A stretch of DNA of 12,494 nt from Saprospiraceae bacterium (GTDB lineage: Bacteria > Bacteroidota > Bacteroidia > Bacteroidales > JAIPBB01), in NCBI GenBank assembly GCA_021739805.1, contig JAIPBB010000150.1:1-12494 (forward strand), given 5' to 3'. Below the pieces are notes generated by a model, which ran no database searches, was not told where the DNA came from, and saw nothing but the letters and a program-made list of their open reading frames with translations. Within the stretch, counting starts at the first letter, position 1; every line of letters starts with the position of its first letter. Positions 1 through 9,000 of this stretch are shown here, one piece after another. Both the position numbers and the translations under genes were made by a program.

Positions 1-3000
1 TTACTATTTTATCGTTTTATTCCTTAAAAGCACAAACAACAGTAACAATAGTAACAGGAACATTAACTCAAAATTATCCCTTTTACACTTATTACCATGA
101 TGCAAAAACCCAAATGCTTTATACAGCATCAGAAATAAATGCAGCAGGTGGGGCTGCCGGTGATATCCTTAGTGTTGCATTTAACGTAGCTTCAAGGGCA
201 AGCCAGTCTATGTATGGTTTTACTATTCAAATGCAAAATACATCAGCAACATCACTAATTAGCACAATGGTAACATCGGGCTTAACAACAGTTTATTCAT
301 CAACATATAGTGTCCCATCAACCGGTTGGCAAACAATTAACCTAACAAGCCCTTTTGCATGGGATGGATCATCAAACTTATTGATTAGTGTTTGTTTCAA
401 TAATTCATCATATACTAGTAGTTCTTCAGTTTATACATCAGTAGTAGCAAATAGCGTTTCCCATAATCATACTGATGGTGGAAATGGTTGTGGATTTACA
501 ACTGGCGGTTTATATTCTAACCGACCTAACATTAAATTAACTATTGACCCCGCTGCATATAATGATGTCGGAATTTCGTCAATAACAAATCCAACATCTC
601 CTGTAACTCCCGGAGTTGATACTGTTAAAGCTATTTTAAAGAATTATGGGCAAGTGAACTTAACAAGCTGCCTTATTAAATATTCCATCAATGGTATAAC
701 ACAATCAACTTATAATTTTTCAGGTTCAATAGCTCAAAATGGAACTTATGGTCCTATCACACTTGGAACGGTAAATTTTCCTGTAGGAAATTATGAAATT
801 AAAGTTTGGACTGAGCTTCCAAATTCAGTCACAGATTCAAACGCTTTTAATGATACCGCAACAACCAATATACTTTCATGTCAAACATTTAATGGCACTT
901 ATACTATTGGAGGTGTTGGTTCTAATTTCACAAGTTTTTCTGCAGCCATTTCAGCCATAAATTCTTGTGGTATTTCCGGACCTGTTGTGTTTAATGTTGC
1001 ATCAGGAATCTATTTAGAACAAATGAATATTTCAACACTTCCAGGAGCTTCTCCAACTAATACAATTACTTTCCAATCAGTTACAGGAGATAGTACAAAT
1101 GTTATTCTTGCTTATTCACCTACAGGTCCGACTGACAATTATACAATAAAACTGGATGGAACTGATTATATCAGATTTAAGAAAATGACTATTAAATCTT
1201 ATGGGAGTTCCTATTCAAGAGTTATCGATATAGGAAACGATGCAAACAATAATGAATTTTCTAATTGTGTTATTGATGGTGTACCGACAACTGGTTCAAG
1301 CTATAATAATGCTGTAATTTTTTCTGGCAACACCATCGATGATACTTTATCGTTTTTAAATAACCATATAAAAAATGGTTCTTATGGAATAAGAATGCTT
1401 AGTTATTCAGCAGCTTACCTTGAAAAGGATTTAGTTGTTCAGGGAAATATAATTGAAGGCTTTTCATTAGAAGGTGTTACTTGTGAGTATCAGGATGGAA
1501 TTAAAGTAATAGGAAACACCATTACTTCTGCTTCAACAGCAGTTTCTACAATAGCTATTGGTAATCGTTATTGCGACAATGGTATTGAAATAAAAGGCAA
1601 TAAAATATTATTGAATGGAACAGGTGCCAAATACGGTATTTATCTTTATTATAGCGATGGCTCAGGCTCTAACAAAGGACTTATTGCCAATAATATGATA
1701 GCTGAAACAGAAGTTTACTCAGGTACTGCTACTTATGGTATTTTCTTATATAGAAGTTATAATCAAAAAGTTTTCTTTAACAGCATTCGGCTAATATCAA
1801 CAAACAATACTTCAACAGCTCTTTATGTTAATGACTATTCAGGCATTGATATTTTAAATAATGTTTTTGCAAATATGGGAAGTGGATATGCTGCTTATAT
1901 AAATAATGGTCTTTCTATTTCATTTAGTGATTATAATAATTTCTATTCTAACGGTAACTATTTGGCTTATTGGGGTGGAAATCACACTACATTTAGTGGA
2001 TTAAAAACCGCAACCGGTAAAGATGGTAACTCAAAAAATATTGACCCACAGTTTTATTCAAATAATGACCTGCATAGTTCTTCTCCCGGTCTAAATGGAG
2101 GTGCAATTCCTATTGCCGTTGTGCCGACTGACATTGATGGAGAAACAAGAAGTGCATCATCACCTGATATTGGAGCTGATGAATTTACTATTCCACCAAA
2201 CGATGCCGGTGTTGTTGAAATGGTTTACCCTCTAGCAAATCCTTGTATTGGCTACTCTCCTATTAAAGTTAAAATTAAAAACTTTGGAAGTACAACTTTA
2301 ACATCTGCTACTATAAACTGGAAAGTTAACGGACTGTTGCAAACTCCATTTTCATTTACAGGAAGTATAGCTCCCAATACTACTGATACAGCTACAATTG
2401 GTTCAGCTACTTTCGCAGCTAATGTTGTTTATAGTATTAAACTTTGGACATCGGCTCCAAATAGCTCAACCGATGGAAATCCTGCAAACGACACATTGAA
2501 TAAAACAGGTTTAGTAACGGCTTTAGGAGGTACATTAACAGTTGGCTTTGGTGGTTATTCTAGTATTTCAGCAGTGATTGCCGATTTAGCTTTAAAAGGC
2601 GTTTGCGGACCTACAATAGTTAATATTTCACCCGGTTTTTATAGTGAACAAGTTGTAATTCCATATATTCCCGGAACTAACTCTTTTAATACTGTTACTT
2701 TCCAATCGTCAACAGGTGATAGTTCAAATGTAATTATAACAGCCACTCCAACTTCATCCACAAACAATTATGTGATTAAACTTGATAGTGCTCAATATAC
2801 AATTGTTAAGTCTTTAACAATTCAAAACGGTTCTTCATCTTACGGAACAGCAATACAATTAGGAAACTATTGCAGAAATGTAACAATAAGGAATAATAAA
2901 CTTGTTGGACCTGCTGTTTCATCAACTTCAACTTATTTTTCTGTTATTTATAGCTATAATTCTTATGAAGAAAATATAACAATTGAAAATAATCGAATTC

Positions 3001-6000
3001 AAAATGGCTCAATCGGAATCTATTCATATCAAAGTTCAAGTCCAACCGACAGCTACTTAATAAAAGGAAATAAACTAATAAATCAATATGGTTATGGAGT
3101 TTATCTTTATAATCATATAAATGCTGAGACAACTGAAAATCAAATTGAATCATCATCATATACTGGCTTTATCGGAATTTATTATTATTATGTTGACCAG
3201 AATTTTAAAATCACAAAAAACATTATTGGCAACAATTACACTTCACAAGGAATATATTTGTATTACTGTGATGGAACAAGCACCAATCATGGTTTAGTAG
3301 CCAACAACTTTATTACTTTAAATACAACAGGAACTTCTATTAGTGGAATTTACTTATACTATGTTACTTATGCCGACTTTTATCACAATAGTGTTAACAT
3401 CACAGGTAACTATAATTCTTATTATAACAGATGTTTTGGTATGTATGGAACAATAAATAATCTCAACATTCAAAACAATATTTTTGCAAATAATGCAAGT
3501 GGAATGGCTTTCTATACAAATGTTAATTACGGCTACTTTGTAAGTGATTATAACGACTTTTACACATCAGGAACCAGCTTAATTTATGATGATTATTATA
3601 ACATATATCACCCAACAATAAGTTCGTGGAATTCGGCTACAGGAGATGATTATAACTCGGTTAGTATCAATCCTCAATTCTTATCATCTACAAATCTTCA
3701 TATTAGTAATCCATATCTTAAAGGCACTGGAATACCGGTCTCTTCAGTTACAGATGATATTGACGGAGAAACAAGAAGTACTACTGCTCCTGATATGGGT
3801 GCTGATGAATTTATTATTCCAGCTATCGATGCCGGTTTAGTTCAATTTATCGAACCTTCAGCAAATGTTTGTGTGGGTTCAAATCCAATTAAAGTTGAAT
3901 TAAGAAATAATGGTTCTGACACACTTAATAGTGTTACTATTAATTGGAAAGTTAATAATGCATCTCAAACAGCCTATTCATGGTCAGGTTCTTTGGCATT
4001 AGGAGAAACAGATACTGTTACCTTAGGAAACTATACATTTGCTAATAGTGGAACTTATTCACTTTCTGCATGGACATACCAGCCAAATAGTTCAACAGAT
4101 TTAAATAACTCTAACGATACGATAAACCTTACAAACCTTCAGCCTGCTTTAGGTGGAACTCTTACTATTGGTGGCACTGGTGCAAATTACAGTACAATTA
4201 CAGCTGCAATCAACGACCTTTCAATTAAGGGAATTTGCGGACCTGTTGTGCTTAATATTGCTTCAGGAACTTATACCGAACAATTAATAATTCCTACAAT
4301 TTCGGGGACATCACCTACAAACACAATTACATTCCAAAGTGCAAGTGGCGACAGCTCAAATGTTATTATCCAGTATAACACAAACAGTTCGACCTATAAT
4401 TATGTAATCAATTTTAATGGAGCTGATAATTTCATCTTTAAAAACCTGACTTTAAAAAATATTAGTACAGGTACTTATGCTGGTGTTATTAAATTCAATA
4501 CTGTTACTCAAAACTTAAAAATCACAAATTGTCAGATTATTGGAAGAAATGTTTCAGACTACAATAATTCATATGCACTTTTTTATACTACAGGATATGA
4601 TCATACAGGGCTAACTTTATCTAATAATTTGTTTAAATATGGTTCTTATGCTATATACTATTATGGAACTTCAAGTTTAACATCAGGAGTTAATTTTATT
4701 AACAACTCTTTCCAAAATCAATATGCTTATGGAATTTACGCTTATTACCTTGATGCTCCAATAATTTCGACTAATGAATTTAATATTGTATCGGGTAGTT
4801 ATACATCTTACCTGGCTATGTACCTTTCCTATTGCGATAATGCTATGCAAATAACCAAGAATAAAATATCATCAGCTTCAAATGGTGGCTACGGAATCTA
4901 TATGTATTATTGTGACGGAAATAGTTCATCCAAAGGTTTAATAGCAAATAACTTTATTCAGTTAAACACTACAAGTTCTGCCGTTTATGGCATTTACACC
5001 TATTACTCCACATACCAGGATTTCTACTATAACAGTATTAACATTACGGGAAGCTATGCAAGTACAAATAATGTTTGTATGAGATATTACGGTAGTTCGT
5101 ATCCGTATTTTACTATCTATAATAATATCTTTTCTAATAATGCAGACGGCTATTGTCTTTATTTATATTCTTCTCCATCAACATCATATTTTTCAAGCAA
5201 TTATAATAACTTTACAGCATCAGGTTCATATTTGAATTATTGGGGTGGAAGTCGCCCAACATTAGCCACATGGCAATCATATGGAGGGCAAGATTACAAC
5301 TCCTATAGTGTTGACCCACAATTCACATCCAATTCTGACCTGCATATTGGCAATATGTTATTAAATGGTAAAGGAACTTATGTTTCTGCAGTTACTGATG
5401 ATATTGATGGTGATTTAAGACCAAGTAATCCTGATATTGGAGCAGATGAAACTTCTCCCGGTCCACCTTTGGCTGGTATTTATACAATTGGTCTTGATGC
5501 TGCTGATGATTTCAGTTCATTTACCGCTGCAGCAAATGCCGTGAGTGGAAGAGGAATTAGTGCAAGTGTTACATTCAATGTTGATTCAGGTTCTTATAAT
5601 GAACAATTTGAGATTACTGATATACCTGGTACTTCTTCATCAAAAACAGTTTTATTTCAATCGGTCACCGGTGATAGTTCAGATGTTGTTGTAAGCTTCG
5701 ATGCTTCAAGCACTATTGATAACTATGTTGTGAAAATCGATGGTAGTGACTATGTTACATTAAAAAACCTTACACTAAAAGCTACCGACAGTTATTATTC
5801 AACAGTTTTAAACTTCAATAACGATTCAAACATAACTATAATGAATTGTAAGCTTGAAGGATTTTCAGCTTCATCAACATCCAATTATGCAGCTGTTATT
5901 CAAGGAAGTGGCACCAATAATAACATAACAATTAAAAACAACAATATTTTAAATGGTTCTTATGGATTTTATTGGAACGGCTACAGTACAAGTTTGCTTG

Positions 6001-9000
6001 ATGAAGGAATGTTGATTGAAAACAATAGCATAAGCAACCAGTACTATATGGGTATTTATTTGATCAACCAGGATGCTCCGATTATTAAAAACAACACATT
6101 TAACTCATCTTCTACCACTTACAATTATTACTATGGTATGTATCTCTATTATTGTGACAATGATATGGAAATTACCGGCAATAAAATAATTAACCAGTCA
6201 GATGGTGGTTATGGGATATATGCCAGGTATTGTGATGGAACATCTACAAATAGAGGATTAATTGCAAATAATTTTATCTCTTTTACTTCAAATTCCTATT
6301 CCAGCTACGGATTATATTCCTATTACAATAATTACCAGGACGTTTTCTTCAACAGCATTCATATTTATGGAACTTATACAAGCAGCTACACCTATTATTT
6401 GTATGGAAGCAGTTATACCAACGGGATTAATATAAGAAATAACAACCTTACAAATACTGCCGGGGGATATGCAATTTATGCGAATGTAAACCCGACATAT
6501 TACACAAATAACAATAACAACCTTTATGCTACAGGTTCTTATTTAGCCTATGAATATGGTACAAATTGCACATCTTTAGCACTCTGGAAATCAAACTCAG
6601 GTGAAGGATACAATTCTATTAGCATTAATCCCGCTTATATTTCTAACACTAACCTGCATGTAACAAATAATTTATTGAATAATACAGGGACACCTATTGC
6701 AGGAATAACAACTGATATTGACGGTGAAACAAGAAACACAACTACACCCGATATTGGAGCTGATGAATTCACACCAGCAGCTTATGACATTGCTATTATT
6801 GAACTTGTTAGTCCATCTTATTTAGGATGTTTTTCAACAAATGAAACTGTGATAGTGAAACTTAAGAATTTAGGAATTCAAACTATTGGTTTTTCATCAC
6901 ATCCTGTAACAATTAATGTGAGTGTTGCAGGTCCAAATTCCACTAGCTTCACTCCTATTATTGTAAATTCAGGCTCTGTTGGTCCCGGTAATACATTAAA
7001 TGTTACTATCACAAATTCCTTTAATATGTCAACATCAGGCTCTTATGTGTTTACTGCATCAGCAATCATGACAGGTGATGGAAATGCTTATAATAACAAT
7101 TTATCGCCTGTGACAGTAACTAATTCAAGTGTTAATACATTTCCATTAGTTGAGCCATTTACAACTTTCCCTAGTTCAAACACTAATTTTCCTAACGGTT
7201 GGGTAGGCAGTAGTTCAAACAATAGCTCCTATCAATGGTATGCAGATTATTCTGGCACAGGAACATCTTATACAGGACCTTATTATGACGCTTCTAATAG
7301 TTCATCAGGACGATATCTTTATACTGAATCAAATTATGGTAATATTAACGATCAGGCTTATTTTATTTCACCTTGTATTGATATTTCAGCTTTGACAAAT
7401 CCTAAAATGTCTTTCTACTATCATATGTATGGCTCAACCATGGGAGAACTAGCTGTTGATGTACTTTACAATGGTTTATGGATTCCACAAGACAGTATCA
7501 ATGGACAACAACATACCGGATATTACGATGCATGGTCTGAAAAGAAGATAGATTTAAACTCATATTCAGGTACAATTAAGGTAAGATTCCGTTCTACTAA
7601 AACAAGTACCGGTTATTATGGTGATATGGCAATTGATAATATCAGGATTTCTGATTTCCCTGTTGTAAATCTTGGAAACGATACCGGTGCATGTGCAGGA
7701 CAAACAGTCACTTTAAATGCAGGTGGAACTACCGGATTTACATACCAATGGTATAAAGTTGGTGTAACCGGATTACAGAATGCAACCCAATATTTCACTG
7801 TAAGTACTACAGGAACTTATTATGTTGTTGTTACCAATTCACTTGGTGATTTTGACTCTGACACTATTAATGTTACAATAGCAAACCCTGTAACACCAAC
7901 AATTTCAGGATTAAACTCAACTTATTGCACCGGAGATAATCCAGCATCTTTAACTGGAAGTCCTATAGGTGGTGTTTTTGCAGGAAGCGGTATTTCTGCT
8001 AATACTTTTAATCCTTCAACTGCGGGTTTAGGTTTAAAAACAATAACTTATACTTATACTGACCAATATGGCTGCATAAGTTTGGCAACACAAAACACAA
8101 CAGTAAATCAATCCCCTACTGTTTCACTTAGTGGTCTTAGTACAACTTATTGTTCTAACAGCCCTGTTGATACAGCAATACTGTCACCCACAGGTGGTAT
8201 TTTTATAGGTTCAGGAATTTCAGGTAACACATTCAATCCATCATCAGCTGGTGTAGGAACACATTCAATCACTTATTTATATACTGCTGCAAATGGTTGC
8301 TCAGGAACAGCTAATCACTCAATAACGGTTAATGCCATTCCAACTGTTTCTTTTAGTGGATTAGGCACAACTTATTGCGATAATGCACAAGCTGTTTCAT
8401 TAATTGGTAATCCTTCGGGAGGTACTTTCTCTGGAAATGGTATTACTGGAAATATATTTAATCCATCTGTTGCAGGATCTGGTACTCATTCAATAACTTA
8501 CACTAGTCCGGCAAACGCTAACGGTTGCAGTAATTCAATTTCACAAAATGTTGTTGTCAACACTATACCAAATGTTAGTATTTCAAATCTCAACAATACA
8601 TATTGTGCAGATGAAGGTGCAATTACTTTATCAGGAACTCCAAGTGGCGGAACATTTACAGTGAATGGTATCACGGCAACACAATTTAATCCATCAATAT
8701 CAGGAGCAGGAACTTACACTATTGTTTATTTTGTTACTAATGCTAATTTATGTTCAAATTCTGATACTGTTATTGTTAATGTTTACCCGATGCCAACTGT
8801 AAGTTTTTCAGGTTTAGCAACAACATATTGTAAAAATGGCACTCCAAGCACATTAGTAGGTGTGCCTTCTGGTGGTGTATTTTCAGGACCCGGAATCAAT
8901 GGAAATATTTTTAATCCGGCAAATGCAAGTATAGGATCACAGCAAATAATCTACACTTATACTTCAGGAGGAAGCTGCACTGGCTCAGATACTTTAGTTA

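Noticed and set aside
2944..3159. Reverse-strand open frame of 71 codons
   Set aside because: It lies wholly within the giant adhesin gene; its composition reflects the complement of the Asn/Tyr-rich coding strand and it has no promoter or family match.
3646..3840. Forward open frame of 64 codons in another frame
   Set aside because: It overlaps the end of beta-helix 2 in the main frame and shows no domain pattern.
888..6770. Pectate lyase or other polysaccharide lyase activity of the beta-helices
   Set aside because: The fold pattern is similar, but no conserved catalytic or calcium-binding cluster could be identified, and the tandem context fits a structural or binding role better.
561..6770. 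Recent DNA-level tandem repeats prone to slippage
   Set aside because: The units match at protein level but the nucleotide sequences are clearly diverged, and no simple-sequence tract suited to phase variation was seen.
7616..7798. Reverse-strand open frame of 60 codons
   Set aside because: It is inside the giant gene opposite a well-defined MAM-like/Ig-like junction.
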